Below the pieces are notes generated by a model. That model was given only the letters and a program-made list of their open reading frames with translations. It was not told the DNA's origin and did no database searches. From Acidobacteriota bacterium (GTDB taxonomy: Bacteria > Acidobacteriota > UBA6911), in contig JAFNAH010000054.1 in assembly GCA_017860075.1 (NCBI GenBank), positions 1 to 7,590 of the forward strand: 7,590 nucleotides of DNA, read 5' to 3'. How positions within the stretch are numbered: position 1 is the first letter of the stretch; each line of letters starts with the position of its first letter. The position numbers and the translations under genes are program-made. Shown piece after piece: positions 1 through 6,657 of this stretch.

Positions 1-632
1 AGGAGCGATTGCTCGACCAGGACCTCGTGGACCGGTGAGAGGTTGAGACCGCGGGTGATAATCTCCTCGTATTCCTCGTTATTGAATGCGATTCCGCCGC
101 CCGACCCCCCCAGCGTGAAGCTCGGGCGGATAATTGCGGGGAGGCCGATCGTTTCGAGGAACTCCCGGGCCCGTTCCAAATCGGCCACGACGCTGGACCG
201 TGCCGACTGGAGGCCGATCTCCGTCATGGCGTCCTTGAAGAGCTGTCGATCTTCCGCCACTTCAACCGCGCGAAGCTTCGCGCCGATCATTTCGACGCCA
301 AAGTGATCGAGGATGCCGCTCCGCGCAAGCTCCACAGAGAGGTTCAGCCCTGTCTGTCCGCCGACCGTCGGGAGCAGGGCGTCAGGCCGTTCCCGGGCGA
401 TGATCGCTGCCACCGAATCCGGCGTGAGCGGCTCTACGTATGTCCGGTCCGCGAGCTCGGGGTCGGTCATGATGGTCGCGGGATTGGAATTCACCAGGAC
501 GACTTCGAATCCCTCGCTCTGCAGTGCTTTGCACGCCTGGGTCCCGGAATAGTCGAACTCGCATGCCTGCCCGATCACAATCGGGCCGGACCCGATGATC
601 AGAATCTTCTTGATGTCGGTGCGTTTTGGCAT
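1..632 (-). CDS. carB: Carbamoyl phosphate synthetase large subunit, N-terminal part (runs off the window)
   Basis: The large subunit uses ammonia delivered from CarA, bicarbonate and two ATP to make carbamoyl phosphate for pyrimidine and arginine synthesis in the cytoplasm. The visible 210 residues begin [20 protein letters not shown] and match the family almost residue for residue: the first nucleotide-binding fold with [10 protein letters not shown], then [12 protein letters not shown], the [11 protein letters not shown] segment, AEDR at the start of the first ATP-grasp domain, and [14 protein letters not shown], its glycine-rich loop. The full protein is usually about 1,070 residues, so roughly 80% lies beyond position 1. 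The ATG at 632 is 2 bases after the carA stop, and AGAAGG at 643-638, inside the carA end, is a well placed ribosome-binding site. This indicates an operon with translational coupling. The reading is intact to the edge. Identification is essentially certain. Confidence 0.98.
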   Translation of the reverse strand, partial: MPKRTDIKKILIIGSGPIVIGQACEFDYSGTQACKALQSEGFEVVLVNSNPATIMTDPELADRTYVEPLTPDSVAAIIARERPDALLPTVGGQTGLNLSVELARSGILDHFGVEMIGAKLRAVEVAEDRQLFKDAMTEIGLQSARSSVVADLERAREFLETIGLPAIIRPSFTLGGSGGGIAFNNEEYEEIITRGLNLSPVHEVLVEQSL

Positions 633-634
633 GC

Positions 635-1735
635 CTACCTTCTATATTCCACCATGAGGCGCCTGAAATCTTCGAAGAGATAGTGGGAATCGTGCGGCCC
701 GGGGGAAGCCTCCGGGTGATACTGGACCGAAAACGCAGGTACCTCGCAGTGGCGCATTCCTTCCAGTGTCTGATCGTTCAGGTTGATGTGTGTCAGGGTC
801 ACACGAGCCTGGTCGATCGAATCCGGGTCGACGGCAAAGCCGTGGTTCTGGGCCGTGATCTCGACCCGGCCGTTGAGCAGGTTCTTGACCGGCTGATTTC
901 CCCCTCGATGGCCGAACTTCAGCTTGAACGTCCTGCCGCCGAAAGCCAGCCCCATAAGCTGATGACCCAGGCAGATCCCGAAAACCGGCACGCGACCCAT
1001 CAACTGGCGGATGTTCCTGACTGCGTACTCCAGAGGTTCGGGATCCCCCGGTCCGTTTGACAGGAATACGCCATCGGGATTCATGGCAAGTACGTCGTCC
1101 GCCGGCGTGGTCGAGGGCACAACCGTCACCGTTCCGCTGATGCGGAGGAGATGGTTGAGGATGTTGCGCTTGATTCCGTAGTCGTATGCAACCACCTTGA
1201 AGCCGGCATTCGGGTCGTCCGGCCCCGCGCAGCGCCAGGTATAGGAAGCGTCGCACGTGACGGCAGAGGCGAGATCGCAACCGAGCATGCTTCGCACCGA
1301 GCGTGCCCGCTCAATCAGCCTGGGCGGATCCGGTTCGACGGAACTTATCACTCCCCGCAGAGCCCCTCGCGTCCTGATGTGGCGCACAAGCGCGCGCGTG
1401 TCAATGTCGGAGATGGCCACTATACCGTGACGCGAGAGATAGCTCTCCAGGGATTCCCGCGCGCGCCAGTTCGACGGGAAGCTGCCCAACTCGCGGGCCG
1501 CGAAGCCTTCGACAAAAGGACGGCGCGACTCTTCGTCTTCGTCGTTAGTACCGTAGTTACCGATATGCGGGCAAGTCATAACCACGATCTGACCGGCATA
1601 GGAAGGATCGGTCAGAACCTCCTGGTAGCCCGCCATCGAGGTGTTGAATACGACCTCGCCGGCTGTCTCCCCCTGGGTGCCGAAGGCCCGGCCTGTGAAC
1701 GTAAGACCGTCTTCAAGTGCGAGTATCGCCTTCAT
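635..1735 (-). CDS. carA: Carbamoyl phosphate synthetase small subunit (glutamine amidotransferase)
   Basis: CarA hydrolyses glutamine and channels the ammonia to CarB. The 366-residue length is normal for the family. The N-terminal CarA-specific domain (about 1-135) has [34 protein letters not shown] and an [14 protein letters not shown] segment. The C-terminal class I amidotransferase domain (about 180-360) has [18 protein letters not shown], the nucleophile elbow FGICLGHQ with Cys255, and the His340/Glu342 pair in [13 protein letters not shown], so all catalytic residues are present. The frame stays open upstream to a TTG at 1906, but that extension is arginine-rich, unlike CarA, and overlaps lepB; the ATG at 1735 begins the conserved [11 protein letters not shown] modest GGGAAA lies a few bases before it. 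The gene is preceded by lepB with a 137-base gap and followed by carB after 2 bases. Only the upstream leader suggests regulation; no PyrR-type site was recognised. Confidence 0.98.
   Translation of the reverse strand: MKAILALEDGLTFTGRAFGTQGETAGEVVFNTSMAGYQEVLTDPSYAGQIVVMTCPHIGNYGTNDEDEESRRPFVEGFAARELGSFPSNWRARESLESYLSRHGIVAISDIDTRALVRHIRTRGALRGVISSVEPDPPRLIERARSVRSMLGCDLASAVTCDASYTWRCAGPDDPNAGFKVVAYDYGIKRNILNHLLRISGTVTVVPSTTPADDVLAMNPDGVFLSNGPGDPEPLEYAVRNIRQLMGRVPVFGICLGHQLMGLAFGGRTFKLKFGHRGGNQPVKNLLNGRVEITAQNHGFAVDPDSIDQARVTLTHINLNDQTLEGMRHCEVPAFSVQYHPEASPGPHDSHYLFEDFRRLMVEYRR
638..643 (-). promoter_or_regulatory. Ribosome-binding site of carB inside the end of carA
   Basis: On the minus strand AGAAGG lies 5 bases before the carB ATG and overlaps the last sense codons of carA. 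The carA TAG (637-635) sits between it and the carB start, so terminating ribosomes can restart on carB. This supports stoichiometric, coupled synthesis of the two subunits. Confidence 0.65.
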
Positions 1736-1745
1736 AGTTTTCCCG

Positions 1746-1800
1746 AAAAAATGGCTGACGTGCCGCTCGCGGAGGATTGCGCGCCGGGCCCCTCCGGCAC
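1746..1800 (-). promoter_or_regulatory. GC-rich hairpin and T6 run in the carA leader (possible attenuator)
   Basis: Read on the minus strand, GTGCCG (1800-1795) can pair with CGGCAC (1765-1760), and the adjoining GAGG (1794-1791) with CCTC (1775-1772), leaving a 6-base bulge and a 15-base loop. After 8 more bases comes TTTTTT (1751-1746), and the carA ATG follows 10 bases later. A GC stem followed by a U-run just before the first gene of pyrimidine synthesis resembles a leaky terminator or attenuator. However, the 8-base gap between stem and U-run is longer than usual, and GC-rich DNA forms such stems readily. The assignment is tentative. Confidence 0.3.
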
Positions 1801-1872
1801 CGCGCTCCACCGGCTGTCCGGAACAGGCACGAGGCCGGCAAACAGGGCGGCCACGGCTCCGCCGGTGCCGCT

Positions 1873-2457
1873 TCACTCCACGCGGCCTGCGCGCGCGATC
1901 GGCCAATAACAGAAGACAGCCTTGCCGTAGATCAATTCCCTGGGCACGAAACCCCAGTTCCGGCTGTCGTTGCTGGAACTGCGATGGTCGCCCAGCACGA
2001 AGTAACGGCCGGGAGGTACGATTCTCCTGCCGAAGGAATCCTGATCCCGGAATTGAGGGTCGAGGTATGGCTCTTCGACTCTGGCGCCATTGACGAAAAC
2101 CGAACCACGTCGTATCTCGACCTCGTCGCCGGGGATGCCCAGCACCCTCTTAATAAACGACTTGCTCCGGTCCCGCGGATACCAGAATACGACAACATCG
2201 CCCCTTTCGATCTCCGAAAACCTGTAGATGAAACGGTTTACAAAGATCCTCTCCTGGTCGACCAGCCTGGGTTGCATGCTCGTGCCTTCCACCTTGACGG
2301 GCTGGACCACGAAGATCACGATCAGAACGGCGAAGAAAAACGCCAGGAGGATGTCACGCAGCCAGGGCTTCAACTCACTGAGCCAGCGGGACGTCGAGGA
2401 GGGAAATTCGGGGCCTTCGTTCACGCCTCCCGCTGATGAGGGCAATCTATCTTCCAT
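1873..2457 (-). CDS. lepB: Signal peptidase I
   Basis: This membrane-bound serine protease removes signal peptides from exported proteins on the outer face of the cytoplasmic membrane. Counting from the ATG at 2457 the protein has 194 residues: a short hydrophilic cytoplasmic start, one membrane segment at about 34-52 ([16 protein letters not shown]), then the catalytic domain. The nucleophile Ser60 lies in GTSMQP, the general base Lys103 in [14 protein letters not shown], and the conserved box E reads [11 protein letters not shown] (156-166), with His where Asn is commoner. Type I peptidases with a single N-terminal anchor and a domain this short are common outside the enterobacteria. A TTG at 2508 would add 17 residues; neither start has a well spaced Shine-Dalgarno, and the ATG is preferred because the extra residues match nothing known. 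It is upstream of and co-directional with carA, perhaps co-transcribed. The VWFA-like protein encoded at 4197-5147 would be one of its substrates. Confidence 0.95.
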   Translation of the reverse strand: MEDRLPSSAGGVNEGPEFPSSTSRWLSELKPWLRDILLAFFFAVLIVIFVVQPVKVEGTSMQPRLVDQERIFVNRFIYRFSEIERGDVVVFWYPRDRSKSFIKRVLGIPGDEVEIRRGSVFVNGARVEEPYLDPQFRDQDSFGRRIVPPGRYFVLGDHRSSSNDSRNWGFVPRELIYGKAVFCYWPIARAGRVE

Positions 2458-2698
2458 CTCCGAGTGGTGCTTCTTGGAATCGGGGTAGGATCCGCACCCG
2501 GGATCCAAACGGCAAAAGTACCAAAGGGACCCGTGAAACTCAACCTCTTTGTGTCACCTCGAGACTGCAGAAGCCGGGACTCGCGCCGGCAGCTGTCAGT
2601 TCTCAGCTATAGGATCGCCGGCGACCAACACTATTGACCCACCGGCAACGGTGTCCGAAGGGATTCAGTTAGGCCTGTCGCGCAGGCGGACATGTTGC

Positions 2699-2704
2699 TA
2701 TACT
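2699..2704 (+). promoter_or_regulatory. Weak candidate -10 box for the rightward genes
   Basis: TATACT differs from the sigma-70 consensus by one base. The best -35 partner, CTGTCG at 2675-2680 with an 18-base spacer, matches only three of six positions. If used it would give a leader of about 150 bases carrying the 14-bp palindrome. The element sits in the right region but could be chance. Confidence 0.2.
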
Positions 2705-2803
2705 TCGCGGTTACTCTGGCAGCGCACAGATGTGGGCCTGATCCTCGCAGCTTCTGCCGTGAAGATAGACCTCGCGAGAAGCTACCGAGTAACTCCCTTC
2801 GCC

Positions 2804-2817
2804 TGGTCCCGGGACCA
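2804..2817. promoter_or_regulatory. Perfect 14-bp palindrome, possible operator
   Basis: TGGTCCCGGGACCA is its own reverse complement and lies 42 bases before the radical SAM start. Its size and symmetry suit a site for a dimeric transcription factor in a promoter or leader. It could equally fold in RNA as a 5-bp stem with a CCGG loop. No regulator gene is encoded nearby other than the REC/HD-GYP protein, which has no DNA-binding domain. Confidence 0.3.
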
Positions 2818-2859
2818 TGATTGGGGGCGGGGTTTTCAGACTCAGCAAGAGGATAGGCA

Positions 2860-4200
2860 ATGAAGATTGCAGTACTGAGCGCGAGCCGGCAGAAAAACTG
2901 CACGCTCAAGGACGTCGCCGGGGGCTTCGGCACCGTTTTCACCGTCGGCGGTTCCCCCTTCGCAAAGCTTCTGGAGATTGCGAAGCGAAGGATCGCCGCA
3001 GTTCCCAACATAACGCTTGCCTACCTCGATTCGATCCTCTCGGCCCATGGCGCCCGGGTCAAGGTCCTCGAAGTGCGCGACCTGGACCAGCTCGAGCCTG
3101 CCGACCTCTACCTCATCTCCTCGTCGATCGTGGACTGTCGCTTCGAGCGGGAAATAGGCTCCGAGGTCAAACGCCGGTTTGGCTCCAGGGTCGGATACTT
3201 CGGCACATTTGCTGCCGCTGTACCCGAATTCTTCACCGAGGTCGCGGACTTCACCGTACAGGGCGAGATCGAAAACATCGCGCCCGCCCTTGCCCGGGGC
3301 GAGATCCCGAGCGGAATCGTGTCCGCAGGGTTCGTCCGGGACCTCGATTCGCTCCCGTTCCCAAGATGGGATCAGTTCCGCATCCGTCGCTACAGGTACC
3401 AGATCGTCACCAACCAGGGAATAACCCTTCCAATGCAGGGGAGCAGGGGTTGCCCCTATACGTGCAACTACTGCCCTTATCTCGTGAATTCCAGTTTTCG
3501 CGCCCGCTCTCCGGAGAACGTGGTTGAGGAAATCGGGTATCTTGTCCGGGAGTACGGCATAAAGGGCGTCACGTTCCGCGATCCCAACCTTACCTTCGAC
3601 CGGGCGAGGACAGTGGAGTTCGCCGAGAGGATTCTCAGCCGTGGGCTGCACATACGCTGGAGCATGGAAGCCCGCACCGACCGGCTGGACACGGAACTGC
3701 TGGATTTGCTCTACCGCGCGGGGCTTCGCAGCGTAGAGGTCGGGGTTGAATCCTCCGATGAGAACACACTGAAATGGAATCGCCGCAGGGCGATCCCGAA
3801 GGCCCACCAGGAGCAAATCATCGGGCACTGTCACCGCCGGGGCATCAGGGTGATCGCCAACTATATCCTGGGTCTGCCAAACGACACGGTGGAAGGAATC
3901 CTGGATACGATCCGGTACGCAAAAATACTGAACACCTTTGCGATCCAGTTCACCGTGACAACTCCGTATCCCGGCACCCAGTTCTACGACAACGTCAAGC
4001 ATCTCCTGTCGGACACGGACTGGGAGCGATTCAACGGCTGGACCAGTGTTTTCCGACACCCGTGCATCAGCGCGCAGGAGCTGCACCGGTTGCGTGAATA
4101 TGCCTACGTCACATATCACCTGCGTCCGCGGTATGTGTGGCGTTTCCTCAAGTCCACGCTCCTGTATCCTCTCTTCTTCCCGGAGCCGCAGGCATCGTGA
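2860..4200 (+). CDS. B12-binding-domain radical SAM protein (BchE/P-methylase-like architecture), substrate unknown
   Basis: Such enzymes cleave S-adenosylmethionine at a 4Fe-4S cluster to start radical methylations, cyclisations or rearrangements; many also use cobalamin. The 446-residue protein has an N-terminal Rossmann-like region (about 45-150, with LAYLDSILSAHGARVKVLEV and the strand-loop VGYFGTFAAAVPE) typical of the B12-binding domain in this superfamily. The linker motif SLPFPRWD (164-171) follows, then the radical SAM barrel with cluster cysteines 198, 202 and 205 in CPYTCNYC (CxxxCxxC). Later barrel elements are GVTFRDPNLTF, SVEVGVES and NYILGLPNDT. The N-terminal half has only one histidine (His63) and no DxHxxG, so any cobalamin would bind without a lower histidine ligand. 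The ATG is chosen for AAGAGGA 6 bases upstream. The stop overlaps the next gene's start, implying joint expression. The substrate cannot be deduced; radical SAM membership is certain, cobalamin use only probable. Confidence 0.93.
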   Translation: MKIAVLSASRQKNCTLKDVAGGFGTVFTVGGSPFAKLLEIAKRRIAAVPNITLAYLDSILSAHGARVKVLEVRDLDQLEPADLYLISSSIVDCRFEREIGSEVKRRFGSRVGYFGTFAAAVPEFFTEVADFTVQGEIENIAPALARGEIPSGIVSAGFVRDLDSLPFPRWDQFRIRRYRYQIVTNQGITLPMQGSRGCPYTCNYCPYLVNSSFRARSPENVVEEIGYLVREYGIKGVTFRDPNLTFDRARTVEFAERILSRGLHIRWSMEARTDRLDTELLDLLYRAGLRSVEVGVESSDENTLKWNRRRAIPKAHQEQIIGHCHRRGIRVIANYILGLPNDTVEGILDTIRYAKILNTFAIQFTVTTPYPGTQFYDNVKHLLSDTDWERFNGWTSVFRHPCISAQELHRLREYAYVTYHLRPRYVWRFLKSTLLYPLFFPEPQAS

Positions 4201-5147
4201 AGATCGCGGTTGCAGGCAGATCGCAGTCAGGCAACGGATCATGCGGACTCTGCGGCCTGCTTCTCCCCCTGCTCCTGCTCGCCTCTTCAACAGGTATCGC
4301 ACAGACGAAACAGGTATATGTCACCGCGAGCCTGGTCGACCGGAATCACCTCTTCATCGAGAACCTGACTCCTGACGAGGTGCAGATCTTCGAGGACGGC
4401 CAGCCGCGGAAGATTGAGTTCCTCGCGATGGAACAGCTCCCTGCGGCGTACGGCATTCTCATCGAACGCGCTTTGATGCCCGAAGCCGACGTGGACGCGC
4501 AGTCGGCCATGGCCGGAGCCACGCTCTCCAAAGACATACTCTTCCAGCTGATCGACAAGTATCTCGGGCGCCAGCAGGTATTCGTGGGCAGCTATGGGAA
4601 GAGCCCCGAGGACCTGCTCGATTTCACAGGCGACAGCTTCCTGATGAAGGAGGCGATTCAGAGCCTGACGGGTCCCCACCGTACCATCGAGTCGTTCCTC
4701 TATCCCGCCCTGTTCTCGGCAGTCCAGAAGCTCTGTGAACGACACGAAAAGCGTCGGATCCTTCTTCTTTTCCTCGAGGCCGTGGATCCGGAAACTGCCG
4801 GTAAGATCCGCCCACTGAGGAACCTCCTCGCTTCATCAAACGTGGAGTTGTTCGTTGTCAGCTTCACCTCCAGGATGTCCACCCGCGGCGGCCTGCGGCC
4901 AGCCCTGAGCGACGCCTCGCTGAAGGAGTTGACGGATGCAACCTCGGGAGAGGTTTACAGCGCCGCCCTGTCCAGGGAGCATCCGGAGGATGTGGTACGC
5001 CGCATTCTCCAGCAGATGCGCACTCTCTATACCTTTGGCTTTGAGTCGACCTCGACTCCCGACAAGCCCGGCAACCTGGTTATCAAGTGCTCGCGCCCTG
5101 ACTCCCGCGTCAGGCACCACCCGATGGTCCCCGTCCTCTGCCAGTAA
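4197..5147 (+). CDS. Exported VWFA-related protein lacking a recognisable MIDAS site
   Basis: The 316-residue product starts at a GTG that shares GTGA with the preceding stop. The frame is open further upstream (ATG at 4137), but only the GTG start gives a plausible signal peptide: a polar first 19 residues, LLLPLLLLA (21-29) and a likely cut near TGIA (32-35). The mature start, VTASLVDRNHLFIENLTPDEVQIFEDGQPRKIEF, has the 'VxDxxGxxVxxLtxxDFxxxEDGxxxxI' pattern of the acidobacterial VWFA-related family. A Rossmann-like VWA order follows: a hydrophobic strand at 84-90, ILLLFLEAVD (188-197), VELFVVSF (216-223), LKELTDATSGEVY (242-254) and a closing segment YTFGFESTS. Where relatives have DxSxS, this protein has IERALMPEADVD, and LEAVD replaces the usual DG-D strand, so metal-dependent ligand binding is unlikely. 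It probably acts in the periplasm or outside, perhaps in protein-protein contact. Family assignment is fairly sure; function is unknown. Confidence 0.8.
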   Translation: MKIAVAGRSQSGNGSCGLCGLLLPLLLLASSTGIAQTKQVYVTASLVDRNHLFIENLTPDEVQIFEDGQPRKIEFLAMEQLPAAYGILIERALMPEADVDAQSAMAGATLSKDILFQLIDKYLGRQQVFVGSYGKSPEDLLDFTGDSFLMKEAIQSLTGPHRTIESFLYPALFSAVQKLCERHEKRRILLLFLEAVDPETAGKIRPLRNLLASSNVELFVVSFTSRMSTRGGLRPALSDASLKELTDATSGEVYSAALSREHPEDVVRRILQQMRTLYTFGFESTSTPDKPGNLVIKCSRPDSRVRHHPMVPVLCQ

Positions 5148-5200
5148 GGCATGCAGCCGGTAAAGCCGGGCTCCCGCAGGTTGTCTCTGCCTGCTAAACG

Positions 5201-5220
5201 ATCGACGTGCACGGGTCGAT
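5201..5220 (+). promoter_or_regulatory. Dyad abutting the ribosome-binding site of the small HVQTED gene
   Basis: ATCGAC (5201-5206) and GTCGAT (5215-5220) form a 6-bp inverted repeat around an 8-base centre that itself contains GTGCAC. The right arm ends exactly where the Shine-Dalgarno begins. It could be an operator, or an RNA hairpin that affects access to the ribosome site. A 6-bp dyad is short enough to arise by chance. Confidence 0.25.
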
Positions 5221-5230
5221 AAGGAGGAGG
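5221..5230 (+). promoter_or_regulatory. Very strong ribosome-binding site that fixes the start at 5237
   Basis: AAGGAGGAGG is close to the full anti-16S complement and lies 6 bases before the ATG at 5237. It is far stronger than any other site in the window. It rules out the GTG at 5207, which would precede it, and suggests the small protein is made in quantity. Confidence 0.8.
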
Positions 5231-5236
5231 GTCCGT

Positions 5237-5521
5237 ATGAACGAACGACCAAAGAGTCCCTTAAGAGAGCAGCCTCTCACCGGATTGAACCATTCCCTTC
5301 ACCATATGGGTCAGGAGCTCCACGTCCAGACCGAAGACCTGGGCGGTCGCGAGCAGAGCATTGAGACGCAGGTCTTCTGCGGGGGTTGCGTCATCCTGTC
5401 CACTCGGGCGGCATATTCCGCCTCGCCGGGGGACCGGGGCGGACGCGAGATTGTGGCTGAACAGATGCGCAGGCAGCATTTTGGCGTCATCCGACAGATC
5501 GAAAGCAGGCTGGGCAAGTAG
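5237..5521 (+). CDS. Small conserved protein with HVQTED motif, function unknown
   Basis: The 94-residue, charged, soluble-looking product has no signal peptide or membrane segment. Residues 16-33 contain GLNHSLHHMGQELHVQTED, followed by an ETQVFCGGCVILSTRAAY segment (about 43-60) and a helical tail rich in Arg and Gln with EQMRRQHFGVIRQIESRL (75-92). I recall uncharacterised bacterial proteins of similar size with the same layout: an N/H-rich start, HVQTED, 'T-x-VFxGGxIL-x-S-x-R-x-x-Y', then M-x-x-QH-x-x-M/V at the end. This is memory, not a search. Cys48 and Cys51 (CGGC) could form a redox or metal pair, but the C-x-x-C spacing alone does not show this. The gene follows the VWFA-like gene after 89 bases and precedes the REC/HD-GYP gene by 14 bases, so it may be an accessory to that regulator. 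It is a real gene on the strength of the ribosome site, position and motif. Confidence 0.8.
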   Translation: MNERPKSPLREQPLTGLNHSLHHMGQELHVQTEDLGGREQSIETQVFCGGCVILSTRAAYSASPGDRGGREIVAEQMRRQHFGVIRQIESRLGK

Positions 5522-5535
5522 GCGGAGTGTGCGAT

Positions 5536-6657
5536 ATGACAGCGGATGACTCGATGCTACAGGATCCGACCGGCACCCGAATCCTGGTCGTCGATGACGA
5601 GGAGGACATCCGGAACGTCCTCGTGGAACACCTTTCGGACGCGCACCTGGAATGCACCGGCGCCCCCGGAGCCTTCGACGCCCTCAACAAGCTCAAGAAG
5701 CACAGGTTTGCACTGGTGATCACCGACGTGTTGATGCCGGGGATGAGCGGCACCGAGCTCCTCCGCCACATCAAGAAGCACGATCCCGATACCGAGGTGA
5801 TCGTTGTCAGCGGCCTGATGGACCTTCATACCGCCGTGGACTCCCTGCGCCTCGGAGCGTTCGATTTCATCACCAAGCCGTTTGATCTGAGAACCATCTG
5901 GCCTGTCGTGAAACGGGCTCTCGAGCACAGGCGGCTTGTGCTTGAGAATCGCTATTACCAGCAGCAACTCGAGAAGAAGGTCCTGGAACGGACGCTCGAA
6001 CTCAACGACGCCCTGCGCGAAATCGAGGAGAGCTACCGCGTGACGCTCGAGGCGCTGGTAGCCTCTCTTGACATCCGGGAACACGAGACTCAAGCTCACT
6101 CACAGCGCGTCCGCGAGTACGCGCTCACGCTGGCCGAGCGCCTGGGGCTGGAGGGGGACGAACTGCTCCAGGTAGGCCGCGGCGCGTTGCTGCATGATGT
6201 CGGCAAGATCGGCGTGCGGGATTCGATCCTGCTGAAGGCCGGCCCCCTCACGGCCGCTGAGTGGGAAGAGATGAAGAAACACCCCCGGATCGGCTATGAT
6301 ATCCTCCGTAGCATCAATTTCCTGATCCCGGCCGCGGAGATCGTGCTGGCCCACCAGGAACGTTGGGATGGGAAAGGTTACCCGAATGGATTGGGGGGAC
6401 CCGACATTCCGACCGGGGCGCGCATTTTCGCGGTCGTTGATACGCTCGATGCTATGACCAGCAACCGGCCGTACAGAAAGGCTCAGTCGTTTCAGGCCGC
6501 TACGGAGGAGATCCGTCGCTGCTCCGGCACCCAGTTTGATCCCCTGGTGGTCGAAGCCTTCCTTACTGTGGACACGGAGAGCTGGGTCAGTATCCATGAA
6601 TCTGTGAACCGCGTCCATCAGGCCCAGGCAGACTTCACCGCTCTATGTCGGATGTAA
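5536..6657 (+). CDS. REC/HD-GYP response regulator, probable cyclic-di-GMP phosphodiesterase
   Basis: The 373-residue cytoplasmic protein joins a receiver domain (about 14-128) to an HD-GYP domain (about 168-345), the RpfG layout. Receiver residues are present: the acidic pair Asp20/Asp21, phosphoacceptor Asp64 in ITDVLMPGMSG, Ser92 and Lys114 in TKPFD. A charged helix at about 128-170 links the domains. In the output domain are HSQRV (His188), HDVGK (His220, Asp221, Lys224), KHP (His249), HQERWDGKGYPNGL (His273, GYP 281-283), and VVDTLDAMTSNRPYRK (Asp302). Two ligands of the trinuclear enzymes differ: Asp179 replaces the usual Glu, and Gln274 follows His273 where HH is common. This points to a two-metal site, or altered activity. 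The ATG at 5536 has GGAG 8 bases upstream; a GTG at 5527 is less likely. No sensor kinase is encoded in the window. Phosphorylation probably controls c-di-GMP breakdown here. Confidence 0.93.
   Translation: MTADDSMLQDPTGTRILVVDDEEDIRNVLVEHLSDAHLECTGAPGAFDALNKLKKHRFALVITDVLMPGMSGTELLRHIKKHDPDTEVIVVSGLMDLHTAVDSLRLGAFDFITKPFDLRTIWPVVKRALEHRRLVLENRYYQQQLEKKVLERTLELNDALREIEESYRVTLEALVASLDIREHETQAHSQRVREYALTLAERLGLEGDELLQVGRGALLHDVGKIGVRDSILLKAGPLTAAEWEEMKKHPRIGYDILRSINFLIPAAEIVLAHQERWDGKGYPNGLGGPDIPTGARIFAVVDTLDAMTSNRPYRKAQSFQAATEEIRRCSGTQFDPLVVEAFLTVDTESWVSIHESVNRVHQAQADFTALCRM

Larger units (their letters stand above)
2458..2859. other. Divergent intergenic region between lepB and the radical SAM gene
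   Basis: I see no convincing gene in these 402 bases. Open frames here (for example plus-strand 2549-2863) have no family resemblance and overlap the well supported start at 2860. The region must contain promoters for both directions. It holds two GGATCC copies separated by 7 bases (2488-2506, in the lepB leader), a TCGCCGGCGA palindrome (2615-2624), a 5-bp stem with a GCAA tetraloop (CACCG/CGGTG, 2640-2653), AGCTTCT paired with AGAAGCT across 21 bases (2749-2783), and a 14-bp perfect palindrome (2804-2817). None can be assigned a function from sequence alone. Confidence 0.6.

Noticed and set aside
1736..1906. 57-residue N-terminal extension of CarA from a TTG at 1906
   Set aside because: The extension is Arg/Gly-rich, absent from CarA proteins and overlaps the end of lepB. 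The ATG at 1735 begins the conserved N-terminus.
1151..1909. 252-codon plus-strand open frame
   Set aside because: It is a shadow of carA and the end of lepB, both firmly identified on the other strand.
2488..2506. Two GGATCC copies 7 bases apart in the lepB leader
   Set aside because: GGATCC is itself a palindrome, so a close pair gives a short hairpin automatically. Nothing else supports a regulatory role.
2549..2863. 104-codon plus-strand open frame in the divergent intergenic region
   Set aside because: It has no recognisable family, composition unlike the neighbouring proteins and an end overlapping the start of the radical SAM gene. It also spans the likely promoter region.
4137..4196. 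Upstream ATG that would lengthen the VWFA-like protein by 20 residues
   Set aside because: It would overlap the radical SAM gene by 64 bases and bury the signal peptide 40 residues in. The GTG at 4197 gives a normal export signal and a typical 4-base overlap.
2842..4302. 486-codon open frame on the minus strand
   Set aside because: It lies antisense to the radical SAM gene, which has clear motifs and a ribosome site. The minus-strand product resembles no family and is explained by high G+C and codon bias.
5176..5194. GCAGG/CCTGC inverted repeat after the VWFA-like gene as a terminator
   Set aside because: The stem is only 5 bp with a 9-base loop and no T-run follows, so it does not qualify as an intrinsic terminator.
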